The notes: generated by a model from the letters alone, not told the origin. A DNA stretch of 64,000 nt from Solimonas variicoloris DSM 15731 (GCF_000382285.1 NZ_KB907928.1:1-64000), one strand, 5' to 3'; positions 35,724-49,186 are shown, counted from the first letter of the stretch. Numbers and translations are program-made.

Positions 35724-36140
35724 TCAGGTACCGCGGCAGTTGGCCGGGAGGTACTTGGCCTTAGTCATATCATCGGTGGAGCAGGCCCAAGTCACGCCGC
35801 TATCGGCGGTTGCCTGAGTCGGAGTCAGAATAACTTTTACACTTTTAACCGCAGCGGTGCCTGTAACAGTAATTTTACCAGCAGCCACAACGAGGGAGGC
35901 GATATTGCCAATGGCTTGGTCGGTGCAACCTGCCGCATTGGTATCGGCAGGGGCAGAACCGTTAGTGATGTAATATTCAGAAACTGAAGCTTTGCAAGCA
36001 TCTGCTGCGGTAATTAATTCAGTAACCTTCGACCGGACAATGTAGTCCTGATACGCCGGGATGGCGATGGCGGCCAGGATGCCGATGATCGCGACGACGA
36101 TCATCAGTTCGATCAGCGTAAAGCCCTGCTGCTTCTTCAT
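35724..36140 (-). CDS. pilA: Type IV major pilin (PilA)
   Basis: 138 residues. Prepilin leader MKKQQG is cleaved before F7; [20 protein letters not shown] is the conserved assembly helix with Glu at mature position 5. The start at 36140 has GGAG upstream; four upstream codons are open but unlikely. C120 and C135 bracket the C-terminal D-loop; C49 and C72 form a possible second pair. The protein ends in NCRGT, so Thr is the last residue. A sigma-54 promoter precedes it. The centre is A/T-rich compared with neighbours. Confidence 0.95.
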   Translation of the reverse strand: MKKQQGFTLIELMIVVAIIGILAAIAIPAYQDYIVRSKVTELITAADACKASVSEYYITNGSAPADTNAAGCTDQAIGNIASLVVAAGKITVTGTAAVKSVKVILTPTQATADSGVTWACSTDDMTKAKYLPANCRGT

Positions 36141-36401
36141 GTGGATCTCCATAAGTGGTGGTTCAAACCCCGCTGGGACGGCCCCGCGTAGGAATCTTCG
36201 GGCAAGGGATATGCCAGGGTTCGTACATCAATAAAACCTACTACTTGCATGTTCGTGCCCGGAGCGGAGCTGACGTGACCGGTCGCTTTATGGTCGGTTT
36301 GTGACGTAGAACGTCACTTTTTGGCGGTCGGCAGGGCCGGGTGGCGTTGATCCGCCCGCGCCGGTTCTTCGCCAGCGAGCGGACTGCTTTAAGATCCCGA
36401 C
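36141..36401. other. Intergenic region with pilA promoter
   Basis: 261 bases between divergent pilA and mntA. It holds the pilA sigma-54 promoter and an A/T-rich patch at about 36227-36250 (TCAATAAAACCTACTACTTG). Nothing else is recognised. Confidence 0.5.
36202..36216 (-). promoter_or_regulatory. Sigma-54 promoter of pilA
   Basis: On the minus strand TGGCATATCCCTTGC: GG and GC exactly 10 bases apart, close to the TGGCAC-N5-TTGC consensus. It lies about 60 bases before the pilA start, as expected for PilR-controlled pilin genes. Confidence 0.8.
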
Positions 36402-36808
36402 ATGCGCCGGCATTCCCAGGCAGTCGAGATGTCCCCCGATACGCGGGCGGCGATCGTGGCTGTGCTTTCCCGGCAGCCCGACATTCGCTTCGCGATGCTG
36501 TTCGGTTCGGCCGCCGCCGGTCGCCTGCGCCCGGGCAGCGATGTCGATCTCGCGGTGCTGGCGGAGCGACGGCTGTCCGCTGCACGGAAAATGGCGATCA
36601 TCGGCGACGTCGCGGAGGCGACGGGGCGTCCGGTCGATCTGATCGATCTGCAGGCGGCCGGTGAGCCGCTGCTGGGCCAGATACTCCGGCATGGCGTGCG
36701 CCTGCTCGGCGACGATGCCGATTACGCGGCCCTGCTGCGGCGGCACATGTTCGATTCGGAAGATTTCCTGCCGTATGTCGAGCGCATGCTGGCGGAAAGG
36801 CGGCGGGC

Positions 36809-36821
<13 letters not shown>
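36402..36821 (+). CDS. mntA: MntA-type nucleotidyltransferase antitoxin
   Basis: 139 residues; an alternative start nine codons in (MSPDTRAAIV) is possible. The minimal nucleotidyltransferase motif is GSAAAGRLRPGSDVDLAVL (residues 35-52; G35-S36, D47, D49 metal ligands). Members transfer AMP to the tyrosine of the partner HepT toxin and so neutralise it. The gene overlaps hepT by 13 bases, typical of the pair. Confidence 0.9.
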
Positions 36822-40568
<3,747 letters not shown>

Positions 40569-41809
40569 GGCCGCGCCGGCGCAGGCCGGCGGCGAGATGC
40601 AGCGTGCAGCCGATGTTGCTGCTGACCAGATAGTCCGGCCGCAGCGCCACGAGTGCGTCGAGCTTGTGCTCGAGCAGACGGTCGGCCATCGCCGGTTCCG
40701 ACAGGAAGTAAGTGCCGGCGGCGCCGCAGCAGTTGTGCTGCAGATCAAGCGGCTCGATCGTCGCGCCGGGGATTTTGCGCAGCAGCGCGGTGATGGCTTC
40801 ACCCCCGCCGGTGACGTTGCGCTGCGTGCACGGCAAGTGCACGGCGATGCGCGCGTGCAGCGGCCGCAGCGGCACGGTCTCCGGCCACAGCTCCAGCAAC
40901 AGGCGATGCGGGTCCTGCACGCGTTGCGCAAAGGCGGCACCCTCGGCGCTTGCGCCGGGCGCGCAGACGCGCTCGTACTCCTTCAGCGTCGCGCCGCAGC
41001 CGCTGGCGGCATAGACGATCGTCGCGTCGCCGCTGAACGCGGCGAGATTCCGCCGGCCGAATTCGCAGGCACGGTCCGCCTCGCCGGCGTGCTGATGCAG
41101 GGCCCCGCAGCAGGTTTGCGTGTCCGGCTCCTCGACGCGGACGCCGCAGCGTTCGAGCAGCGCGCGCAGGCACTGCAGCGTCTCCGCGTCGGCGATGTCG
41201 CCGACGCAGCCGCGGAACAGCTGCACGCTGCGTCCACTCGCGGGTAGCGCGAACGTGCCCGGTGCCGCGAGGCGCTGGGCGGACGGCACCAGCGACAGCC
41301 AGCGGCCGATGCGGGGCGCGCGCAGCAGGCCGAGCGCCGTCAGCAGAGACCGCAATCCGCTCGCCTGATAGGCGCGCAACAGCAGGCGCGCGAGGCGCCG
41401 ACGCTGGCGCGAGACGAACCACGGCCCGAGCCAGCGCGTCAGCCGGCGGCTGCCATGCGCCTGCGCCTGCAGGGCGCGACCGGCATCGATCAGCTCGCCG
41501 TACGGGACCTTGGCCGGACAGACGCGCTCGCAGCTGCGACAGCCGAGGCAGCCATCGAGATGGGCTTCGAGCGCCGGCGTCCAGTTCACTAGACCGCTCG
41601 ACAGCCCCTGCATCAGCGCGATGCGGCCGCGCGGCGAGTCGGCCTCGTTGCGCGTTTCCTGGTAGGTCGGGCAATGCGGCAGGCACAGACCGCACTTCAC
41701 GCAGAGGTCGGCCTTTGCCATTGGAAACTGCTTCGCGGGTTGCGCTTCCGTCATCGTCGCCAATAATAGGTCCTTCTCCTTCTTCCCCCCAATCCGGAGT
41801 TGCACACAG

Positions 41810-42535
41810 ATGCGCCATGCCCAAGGAGTTGTTCTCGTTGCCGCTCTCGGTCTGATGCCGGTGATTGCCCATGCCGAGCCGTGGTCGGGCGAGTTCGCGC
41901 TGGGTTATCTGGCGACGACGGGCAATTCCGATACGAGTTCGGTCAACGCCAGGGGCGCACTGGTCTACGCCGCCGAGCGCTGGAAGAACACGCTGACGGC
42001 ATCGGCGATCAACACCTACGCCGACAGCGTGAGCTCGGCCGAGAACTACGCGGCGACCGAGCAGGCCGACTTCAACTTCACGCCGCGCGACTACGCGTTC
42101 GTCGCCATCGAATGGAACAAGGACCTGTTCGCCGCGATCCGCGAGCGCACCTCGGAAACCACCGGCTACGGCCGGCACGTGCTGGTCGGCCCGACGCATC
42201 TGCTCGATCTCGAACTCGGTGCCGGTGCGCGGCAGCTGCAGACCAACGACCACCCGCGCGAGCGCGAGAGCGACTTCATCGGCCGCGGCGCGCTGAAGTA
42301 CCAGTGGAATCTTTCACCGACGGCGACGCTGCACCAGGCGCTGAAGATCGAGGCCGGCGAATCGAACACCTACACCGAATCGGTCACGCAGCTGAAGCTG
42401 TCGATCATCGGCAATCTGTTCGCGAACCTTTCGTATACGCTGAAGAACAACAGCAACACCGCGCCCGACACCGAACACACGGATACCGAGACCGCGGTGA
42501 CGCTGAGCTACGAGTTCGGCAAGGCCAAGGGATAA
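41810..42535 (+). CDS. DUF481 (YdiY-like) outer-membrane protein
   Basis: 241 residues with a Sec signal peptide (LGLMPVIAHA/EPW) and beta-strand pattern of DUF481: GEFALGYLATTGNSDTSSVN, AERWKNTLTASAIN, and the C-terminal VTLSYEFGKAKG. Length matches the family. These are small salt-induced outer-membrane barrels of unknown function. It is divergent from glcF with 55 bases between. Confidence 0.88.
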   Translation: MRHAQGVVLVAALGLMPVIAHAEPWSGEFALGYLATTGNSDTSSVNARGALVYAAERWKNTLTASAINTYADSVSSAENYAATEQADFNFTPRDYAFVAIEWNKDLFAAIRERTSETTGYGRHVLVGPTHLLDLELGAGARQLQTNDHPRERESDFIGRGALKYQWNLSPTATLHQALKIEAGESNTYTESVTQLKLSIIGNLFANLSYTLKNNSNTAPDTEHTDTETAVTLSYEFGKAKG

Positions 42536-42539
42536 TGCC

Positions 42540-42854
42540 GTGAGCTATTACGAGCACCACGTCTTCTTCTGCTGCAACCGGCGACCGCCGGGCGAGCGCA
42601 CCTGCTGCGCCGACAAGGGGGCCGACCGCGTGCGCGACTACGCCAAGCAGCGCGTCAAGGCGCTCGGGCTGGCCGGCCCCGGCAAGGTGCGCATCAACCA
42701 GTCCGGCTGCCTCGATCGCTGCGAGGAAGGCCCCTGCATCGTCATTTATCCGGAAGGCGTCTGGTACACCTACGTCGACGAGGAAGACGTCGACGAGATC
42801 ATCGAGCGGCACCTGCAGCAGGGCCAGGTGGTCGAGCGGCTGCGGCTGAAATGA
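42540..42854 (+). CDS. Thioredoxin-like 2Fe-2S ferredoxin
   Basis: 104 residues from a GTG start at 42540. A four-plus-cysteine pattern of the shethna-type/thioredoxin-like [2Fe-2S] proteins: [19 protein letters not shown] and [20 protein letters not shown]. Its stop overlaps the def start (ATGA). A shared transcript with peptide deformylase is likely. Confidence 0.85.
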   Translation: MSYYEHHVFFCCNRRPPGERTCCADKGADRVRDYAKQRVKALGLAGPGKVRINQSGCLDRCEEGPCIVIYPEGVWYTYVDEEDVDEIIERHLQQGQVVERLRLK

Positions 42855-43381
42855 TCCGCGACGTGCTGAGAATGGGCGATGCGCGGTTGCTGCGCGTCGC
42901 AGCGCCGGTCGAGACCTTCGGTACGCCGGAGCTGCAGGCGCTGGTCGGGGATATGTTCGACACCATGCGGCATCTGGACGGCGCGGGCCTCGCCGCGCCG
43001 CAGATCGGCGTTGACCTGCGCGTCGTCATCTTCGGTTTCGCGGCCAACGCGCGTTATCCGGATGCGCCGGCGGTGCCGGAAACCATCCTCATCAACCCCG
43101 TACTCGAGCCGCTGTCGGACGAGATGGAGGAGGGCTGGGAAGGCTGCCTGTCGGTGCCGGGCCTGCGCGGCGTCGTCGCCCGGCATCGTCGCCTGCGCTA
43201 CCGCGGCTTCGATCTCGACGGCCGGCCGATCGAACGCATCGCCGAGGGCTTTCACGCGCGCGTCGTCCAGCACGAGTGCGATCATCTCGACGGGATCCTC
43301 TACCCGATGCGGATTCGCGATTTCAGCCGCTTCGGTTTCGCCGACGTGCTGTTCCCGGGACAGGCCCTCGCCGACGACTGA
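42851..43381 (+). CDS. def: Peptide deformylase
   Basis: 176 residues. It removes the formyl group from nascent proteins. All three motifs are intact: [21 protein letters not shown] (C99) and HECDHLDG (H141, E142, H145), the Fe/Zn ligands. The C-terminal tail is short. The usual fmt gene is absent, so a second def with fmt likely exists elsewhere (inference). Confidence 0.95.
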   Translation: MIRDVLRMGDARLLRVAAPVETFGTPELQALVGDMFDTMRHLDGAGLAAPQIGVDLRVVIFGFAANARYPDAPAVPETILINPVLEPLSDEMEEGWEGCLSVPGLRGVVARHRRLRYRGFDLDGRPIERIAEGFHARVVQHECDHLDGILYPMRIRDFSRFGFADVLFPGQALADD

Positions 43382-43543
43382 GCCCGCAATCGGGCGCTGC
43401 ACCGGCACGGCGCCCGGACATTCCGCGCGATGCGGGCGCGCTGCATGCCGCCGTGCAAGAAGAACCCGACGCCGCGATATCGCGCTGATCCGCGGTGCCG
43501 ATCACGAAGGCTTGGGCTCGCGCGTAAAGACCGAACGGCAGCG

Positions 43544-45058
43544 CTAGAGCACCGGCGAGTTGATGTTCAGCGGATTTTGCTGCTCGTCCTTCTGCTCGTC
43601 CTTCTTCTGTTCCTCGGCGGCTTCGAGCGGCGTCTGCGGTTCGGCGTTCTTGTCGCGCGTGATCCACACCAGCATGTCGTAGTACGAGCGGATATTGCCG
43701 ACGTAGATCGCGGCTTGGTGGCCGCGCGCATACCCGTGCTTGGTCTGCGCATACCAGCGCGGCTGCGAAAGCAGCGGCAAGGCGTTGCGTACGTCGAGCC
43801 AGCGATTCGGATCGCCGCCGAGCTTCTTGGTGAGGAGGCGCGCATCGAACAGGTGGCCGACGCCCATGTTGTAGGCGGCCAGCGCCATCCAGGTCCGGTC
43901 CGGCTCGGGGATGTCGGTCGGCAACTGGTCGGCGATCTGTTTGAAGTAGCGCGCACCGCCGAAGATGCTTTGCGCCGGATCCTCGCGGTCGTCGAGCTTG
44001 AGGAAGTTCGCGGTATCGGTCGTCAGCTGCATGATGCCGCGCACGCCGGTCGGGCTGGTGGCGTCCGAATCCCAGTGCGATTCCTGGTAGCCGATCGCGG
44101 CGAGCAGGCGCCAGTCGAGATCGTTCTTCGTAGCGGCTGCCTGGAAAGCCTGCCGGTAGCGCGACAGGCGCGTGTCGACGTGCGTTGCCAGCGCCAGCGC
44201 ACCTTGCGTATCGACCTGCTCGACGTGGCCGAAGTAACGATCCTTGACGCGCGCGAACTCCTTGGTGCCGAGCGCCTCGAAGAAGCGTTCGACTTCCTCG
44301 CTCAGGCTGGTATCACGGCCGGCGCGGAATGCCCAGGCGATGTCTTGCGCGTCGGCGACGGTGAAGGCGACGCGCAGGTTCGGGTAGTAGCGCTGGTTGA
44401 TCGCCAGCAGGTCGGAGTTTGCGATCGTATAGTCCAGGCTGCCCTCGGCGACCTGGTAGAGCAGCTCTTCGGCGACGTCGTCCTCGGTTTCGTCCCATTG
44501 CAGCTTCGGGTAGCGCGCCTGCCGAAGCTCGCGCAGCGTCTCGATCGGTGCGCTGCCCTTGACCACGCGCAGCACGCCCTGCAGGTCGCCGAGATTCTTC
44601 GGGCGTGGCTGGCCGAGGCGGTAGACCAGCGTCGGCACGACCTTCAGCAGCGGGCGCGAGAAGCGCACGAGCTTGCGGCGGCTGTCGGTGATCGTGATGC
44701 TCGCCGCCGCCATCGGCACCGCGCCCTCGCGCACCAGTTCGACGGCGGCTGGCGGGTTCGGCGCGACGACCAGTTCCAGGCGCACGCCGAGCCGGTCGGC
44801 CAGCTGCTTCAGCAGGTCGTACTCGAAGCCGATCGGCTCGCCGCCCGGGCCGATGTAGTAGACGGTCGGGCTGTTGACGGTGGCGACGCGCAGCACGCCG
44901 AGGGTGCGGATCTCGTCGAGCGTCGAGCGCCGCGGCGAGCAGGTCCCGAGTACCGCCAGCAGCGCCAGCAGGACAGCGAGCAGCAGCCGCCGGCCCCAGC
45001 CGGCGGCGGGGGGCGGTTTTTCTTGTGCGGGGGTGGTAGGCGTCGCGCCCGGGTTCAT
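43544..45058 (-). CDS. mltF: Membrane-bound lytic transglycosylase F
   Basis: 504 residues. N-terminal hydrophobic anchor (LLLAVLLALLAVLGTC); the lipobox is imperfect (Thr before Cys). Next comes a family-3 solute-binding-like domain (about residues 55-275: LGVLRVATVNSPTVYYIGPG), then an SLT domain with catalytic Glu in AAIGYQESHWDSDATSPTGV and the motifs GIMQLTTDTA and YNMGVGH. It cleaves peptidoglycan to 1,6-anhydro muropeptides. The C-terminal tail is rich in Glu/Lys/Gln and disordered-looking. Confidence 0.95.
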   Translation of the reverse strand: MNPGATPTTPAQEKPPPAAGWGRRLLLAVLLALLAVLGTCSPRRSTLDEIRTLGVLRVATVNSPTVYYIGPGGEPIGFEYDLLKQLADRLGVRLELVVAPNPPAAVELVREGAVPMAAASITITDSRRKLVRFSRPLLKVVPTLVYRLGQPRPKNLGDLQGVLRVVKGSAPIETLRELRQARYPKLQWDETEDDVAEELLYQVAEGSLDYTIANSDLLAINQRYYPNLRVAFTVADAQDIAWAFRAGRDTSLSEEVERFFEALGTKEFARVKDRYFGHVEQVDTQGALALATHVDTRLSRYRQAFQAAATKNDLDWRLLAAIGYQESHWDSDATSPTGVRGIMQLTTDTANFLKLDDREDPAQSIFGGARYFKQIADQLPTDIPEPDRTWMALAAYNMGVGHLFDARLLTKKLGGDPNRWLDVRNALPLLSQPRWYAQTKHGYARGHQAAIYVGNIRSYYDMLVWITRDKNAEPQTPLEAAEEQKKDEQKDEQQNPLNINSPVL

Positions 45059-45195
45059 TTACAATAGCGGTCTTGGCATGGCGGCCGATTAGACGTCACG
45101 CTAGCACAAACAGTTTCGCTCCCGCTCCGCAGCCGTTCTTGGATGCCTGCAGGCGAAACCCGTGCAGCGCGATCCGCCACATGCCAGTCGAGTTC

Positions 45196-45285
<90 letters not shown>

Positions 45286-45326
45286 ACAAGTGTCCGCCAG
45301 GTGAAAATCTGGAGGACTTCGGCAAG

Positions 45327-45353
45327 AAAGCCCGCCCTGTGCGGGCTTTTTTT
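45327..45353 (+). terminator. Rho-independent terminator after tRNA-Ser
   Basis: Stem AAAGCCCGC / GCGGGCTTT (45327-45335 with 45341-45349), 5-base loop, T-run to 45353. Confidence 0.9.
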
Positions 45354-45495
45354 GTCGAAACGGCGTGAAGCGCCTTATTGATTTGAAAAATTGAATGCTT
45401 CTTTACCTTCGAATGGGTGGGGGTTAAGCGGGCTCCCTTATCAATTCTCAATTGAAGCGGCGAGGAAGCATCCGTTTTGAACTGATAGGCGTGGC

Positions 45496-47376
45496 TCAGT
45501 AGGCCATCGACAGCTGTACCGCCGTCACCGCAGACGCCACACGCCGGGTAAAACTCGATTCCTTGCTGCTGGTCATGATCAGGCGATCGGTGGCGCGCGT
45601 CATCGCGACGTAGAGGAGCCGCGCTTCCGCTTCCTCGGATTCGCGGGCGGCAGGCAGATGGCCGATGCCGGGGATCACGACGGTATGGAACTCGAGCCCC
45701 TTGCTGCTGTGCATGCTGACGAGCTTCACGGCGGGCTCGCCGCTGAAGAGCTCGCGCTTACTGGCCTGATCGTTCGCGAACCGATAATGGATGCCGCGCT
45801 GCCTGAGCGCCGCTTCGATGCCCGACACGTGGTGTTCGCGGCGATAGATGATCGCGATATCGGATAACGAGCGCCCCTGATTGCTGGCGTCCTGGACTCG
45901 CTCCGCAACGATCGTCGCCTCCGCCTGAGGCGTCGGTGCCTGGATCAGTTCCGGGACCGAACCCCGGCGCCCGGCACTCTCGGGCGCGAGCGTCGGCACG
46001 CCGTCTTCATCGTCCTGGTGCTCGCTCAGCAATTCACTGGCAAAGGCCCGGGCGACCGACAGCACCTCCAGCGTGTTGCGGTAGTTGATCTTGAGAATGG
46101 TGGTGCGGCCACGGGCCTGGATGCCGACGCTGGCGAAACTGAACTTGCGGCGCTCGGCCTTCTTGTAGATGGCCTGCGCGTCGTCATAGAGCACCAGCAT
46201 CGAATTGCTGGTCGGATCGAGCATCTGCACGAGCAGCTTGAACCATTCGGGTTCGAAGTCGTGTCCTTCGTCGATCATGATCGCGCCATACTGGGCGCGC
46301 GGAATCTGGCCGCGATCCACCGCCCCAATCGTGCGCTCGACGAGTGCCTTCGAGTACGCATCGACGTCGCCGCTCCAGGCCGGCTTGTCGACATTGAAGG
46401 CGCCGAGCATTTCCTTGCACCAGTCATGGAAATGGCGAACGACGACCTGATCGATCACGTTGTGCTGCTCCATGGTCTGCCGCAGCCGGGCGCCGAGCGT
46501 GACGTTGAAGCAGAGGACGAGGATGGGTTTCGCCAGCTGGCGGGCCAGGTGCAGGCAGCGGTAACCCAGAATCATCGTCTTGCCCGAACCGGCGACCCCA
46601 TGGATCACGCGATGGCCATCGCCCATCGAGCGGGCGAGCATCTCCTGATTCAGATCCATGACGCGGATCAGGTCCGGGATCTTCAGCGTGGTATCGGCGG
46701 CCGGCTTGTCGTCGAAGAGCCCGAACTGATTGGCCGCCGTGTTGACACGGATTTCCGGGAACAGATGCCAGCGGATTCGATCAAGCTGGGGCAGGGTGAG
46801 CTTGCAGGGAAAGACGTGGGCGAACATCTCCCACAGGCGGCGCTGGAAGTCGGCCGGATCTGCAGTCTCCAGCATTTCATCCTTGCACAGCACCCGGCTC
46901 GGCTCTAAGACCTGATCGAGTCCGGAGGCACGGAACTGGGCTCGCGTGATGTTCGTCAGGACCGTGCCCCATCCGTACGGCATGACCAGCTTGCCGGCAT
47001 AGCGGTGGCCGGGCGGATTGCGCAGGGCGGGATCCCGCTCCAGGGTCACGGCCACTTCCAGTGCGTATACCCGAGCCTGCAGCTGCGGATTCTTCTCGGT
47101 GACGATGCCGCGGTCGGTATAGATCTGGAACGAGTGCCGGTCGGCCTTGTCCGGCACCATGGTTTCCAGCTTCCAGTCTTTGACCTCCAGGACCAGAAAG
47201 CCCCGCTGCGGGTGGACGACCACGAAATCGGGATGCAGCTGCTTGGGTCCGACGGCGACGTCGTACCAGCACAGGTAGTCGTCCTCGAGCTTCTGCTCGA
47301 GACGCTCTGAGAAGCGCTTCTCGCCATTCGTCATCCGCGGCAAGGACGAATAACGCGCCGGAACCAATGTGGCCAT
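45496..47376 (-). CDS. NERD-domain UvrD/Rep-family DNA helicase
   Basis: 626 residues. The N-terminal part contains a NERD nuclease-related domain (about residues 17-130: HPDFVVVHPQRGFLVLEVKD, the D...E-x-K pattern). A superfamily I helicase follows: Walker A GVAGSGKTMI (about residue 260), motif II IMIDEGHDF, motif IV-V region with QARGRTTILKINYRN, and motifs V-VI LVSMHSSKGLEF and LLYVAMTRATDRL. Such two-domain proteins act on DNA in repair or phage defence. It is the last gene before a terminator-bounded tRNA-Ser, so it may be island-borne. Confidence 0.9.
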   Translation of the reverse strand: MATLVPARYSSLPRMTNGEKRFSERLEQKLEDDYLCWYDVAVGPKQLHPDFVVVHPQRGFLVLEVKDWKLETMVPDKADRHSFQIYTDRGIVTEKNPQLQARVYALEVAVTLERDPALRNPPGHRYAGKLVMPYGWGTVLTNITRAQFRASGLDQVLEPSRVLCKDEMLETADPADFQRRLWEMFAHVFPCKLTLPQLDRIRWHLFPEIRVNTAANQFGLFDDKPAADTTLKIPDLIRVMDLNQEMLARSMGDGHRVIHGVAGSGKTMILGYRCLHLARQLAKPILVLCFNVTLGARLRQTMEQHNVIDQVVVRHFHDWCKEMLGAFNVDKPAWSGDVDAYSKALVERTIGAVDRGQIPRAQYGAIMIDEGHDFEPEWFKLLVQMLDPTSNSMLVLYDDAQAIYKKAERRKFSFASVGIQARGRTTILKINYRNTLEVLSVARAFASELLSEHQDDEDGVPTLAPESAGRRGSVPELIQAPTPQAEATIVAERVQDASNQGRSLSDIAIIYRREHHVSGIEAALRQRGIHYRFANDQASKRELFSGEPAVKLVSMHSSKGLEFHTVVIPGIGHLPAARESEEAEARLLYVAMTRATDRLIMTSSKESSFTRRVASAVTAVQLSMAY

Positions 47377-47512
47377 TTTTTATCCCCCAGGGGGAATAAT
47401 CGCCGATCCTTTCGGTGCGTCCAACCCGATAGGCGAATGCCGCGACGGAGCTGCCGTCGGCTTTCCGCCGAATGCGGACCCTCTGCGTATCGATGAATCG
47501 GGCGTTCTTCAT
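47370..47512 (-). pseudogene. Possible MobA/MobL-type relaxase N-terminal remnant
   Basis: A minus-strand frame from ATG 47512 reads RIRRKADGSSVAAFAYRVG then RIGDYSPWGIKNGHIGSG. This resembles the S-V-A-A-AYR-G ... DYS-G entry of MobA/MobL relaxases but breaks off where the helicase gene starts; downstream it is only a shadow of that gene. The match is by eye and weak. Confidence 0.3.
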
Positions 47513-47938
47513 GCGCTTGCTCGCCAGCGGATCGGAATCCTGGACATCGGCTGGTCCGGAGGACGTCGGTGTCGGGCGTGTATCGAGCGCGCGGGTGCGC
47601 CACGTCGCTGCGCGGCTAACGCTGGCGGCGGGCGGGCACCCGCGCTTGCGGTAGCCCTGCTGTCCAGTCAGGGAGTCCCGCGATGAAGCAGCCCACTCCA
47701 GGCTCGATCGAGCGGCGTGGTGTCGCCCTGTGGCTCGCCGCCGGCCTCGCAGTCTGCACGGCCGGCGCACACTGGGAGGCCGCTCGTGTCCGTGGGCGAT
47801 GACGCCAGACGCGCAGGTCCGGGGGCTCGCCGCGAATCTCTGGTTTGCGGAATGCAGCGCGCGCCGCCGGGGATCTCGGACGACGAACCGCCCGGGGCTG
47901 GCACCGCCACTACGGCAGCGCCATGGCTGTGCGCGGGA
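47513..47938. other. Intergenic debris between helicase and bkd operon
   Basis: The whole gap from the helicase start to the end of the bkd operon is 562 bases; this is the part beyond the possible relaxase remnant. It holds a 39-codon open frame described separately. Other frames look like noise, and no second copy of the tRNA-Ser 3' end is seen. The segment has the look of decayed DNA at an island edge. Confidence 0.4.
47683..47802 (+). CDS. Small hypothetical protein (39 residues)
   Basis: ATG at 47683 preceded by GGGAG 7 bases upstream; the product is MKQPTPGSIERRGVALWLAA plus a continuing hydrophobic GLAVCTAGAH and a basic end. It looks like an N-terminal membrane or signal helix, perhaps a truncated gene. 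No homologue known to me. Confidence 0.25.
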   Translation: MKQPTPGSIERRGVALWLAAGLAVCTAGAHWEAARVRGR

Positions 47939-49183
47939 CTAGTCGACGAACAGCGTCGCCGGGTGTTCGAGCCGCGACTTGATCGCCTGAATGAAGGCGG
48001 CGGCGTCCCAGCCGTCGACGATGCGGTGATCGAACGAGGACGACAGGTTCATCATCAGCCGCGGCACCACGGCGCCGTTGCGGATCATCGGTCGCTCGAC
48101 CATCTTGTTGACGCCGACGATCGCGACTTCGGGCGCGTTGATGACCGGCGTCGAGACGATGCCGCCCATCGCGCCGAGGCTGGTGATCGTGATGGTCGAG
48201 CCGGACAGCTCCTCGCGCTTGGCCTTGCCGTCGCGTGCGGCGTCGGCGAGGCGGCGGATCTCGGCGGCGGCCTGCCAGAGATCCAGCGTCTCGGCATGGC
48301 GCACGACCGGCACGACCAGGCCGCCCGGCGTCTGCGTGGCGACGCCGACGTGCGAGGCGGTGTGGCGGTGCACGAGATTCTGCTCATCGTCGTAGGTAGC
48401 GTTGATCTGCGGGAACTCGCCGCGCACCTGGACCAGCGCGCGCATCAGGAACGGCAGCAGCGTCAGCTTGGCGCGCGTGGCGCCGTGGCGGCCATTGAGA
48501 TGCTGGCGCAGGGCTTCGAGTTCGGTGACGTCGACTTCCTCGACGTAGGCGAAGTGCGGGATGCGCTGCTTGGCGCGCTGCATCGCCTCGGCGATCTTGC
48601 GGCGCAGGCCGATCACCTTGATCGTCTCGACCGTGTCGACCGGCGCGCCGCTGGCGCGCGCCGTGGCCGGCGCCGTCGCGCGGCCCGCATAGGCGGCGAG
48701 ATCATCGTGCGTGATGCGGCCGCGCGGGCCGGAGCCCGGCACGCATTCGAGATCGATGCCGAGTTCGCGGCTGCGCTTGCGCACCGAGGGCGAGGTCTGC
48801 GGCTTGCCGCGCGTCGCGCTCAGCGTGGCGCCGGCGGCCAGCGTCGGGGCCGTGGGCGCGACGTTCGGGGCGGCGGCAGGCGCGGCAGGCGCCGTGGTGT
48901 CGCCGGCGTCGATCGCGGCTTCGTCGCCGGCCGCGGCGTCGGCCGCGGTTTCGAGCACCAGCAGCGGCGCGCCGACGGCGATCTTGTCGCCTTCGGCGCC
49001 GCAGCGTTCGATGACGATGCCGGCGACCGGCGACGGAATCTCGACCGCGGCCTTGTCGGTCAGCATGTCGACCAGTGGCTGGTCCTCGACGACGCGCTCG
49101 CCGACCTGTACGCGCCAGGTGGCGATTTCGGATTCGGCGATGCCTTCGCCGACGTCCGGCAGCTTGAATACGTAACGCGCCAT
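47939..49183 (-). CDS. bkdB: Branched-chain 2-oxoacid dehydrogenase E2 (lipoamide acyltransferase)
   Basis: 414 residues. Lipoyl domain with lipoyl-Lys44 (TDKAAVEIPSPVAG), an Ala/Pro linker, the E1/E3-binding peripheral domain (SVRKRSRELGIDLECVPGSG) and the acyltransferase domain with catalytic DHRIVDGWDAAAF. The lipoyl-domain sequence is nearer to the branched-chain complex than to pyruvate dehydrogenase. Last gene of the bkd operon; the E1beta stop is just upstream. No E3 gene follows. Confidence 0.93.
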   Translation of the reverse strand: MARYVFKLPDVGEGIAESEIATWRVQVGERVVEDQPLVDMLTDKAAVEIPSPVAGIVIERCGAEGDKIAVGAPLLVLETAADAAAGDEAAIDAGDTTAPAAPAAAPNVAPTAPTLAAGATLSATRGKPQTSPSVRKRSRELGIDLECVPGSGPRGRITHDDLAAYAGRATAPATARASGAPVDTVETIKVIGLRRKIAEAMQRAKQRIPHFAYVEEVDVTELEALRQHLNGRHGATRAKLTLLPFLMRALVQVRGEFPQINATYDDEQNLVHRHTASHVGVATQTPGGLVVPVVRHAETLDLWQAAAEIRRLADAARDGKAKREELSGSTITITSLGAMGGIVSTPVINAPEVAIVGVNKMVERPMIRNGAVVPRLMMNLSSSFDHRIVDGWDAAAFIQAIKSRLEHPATLFVD

Positions 49184-49186
49184 GGC

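Noticed and set aside
45360-47940. Second copy of the tRNA-Ser 3' end as an attachment site
   Set aside because: I read the region for GTTCGAATCCCACCCTCTCC and found no repeat of it.
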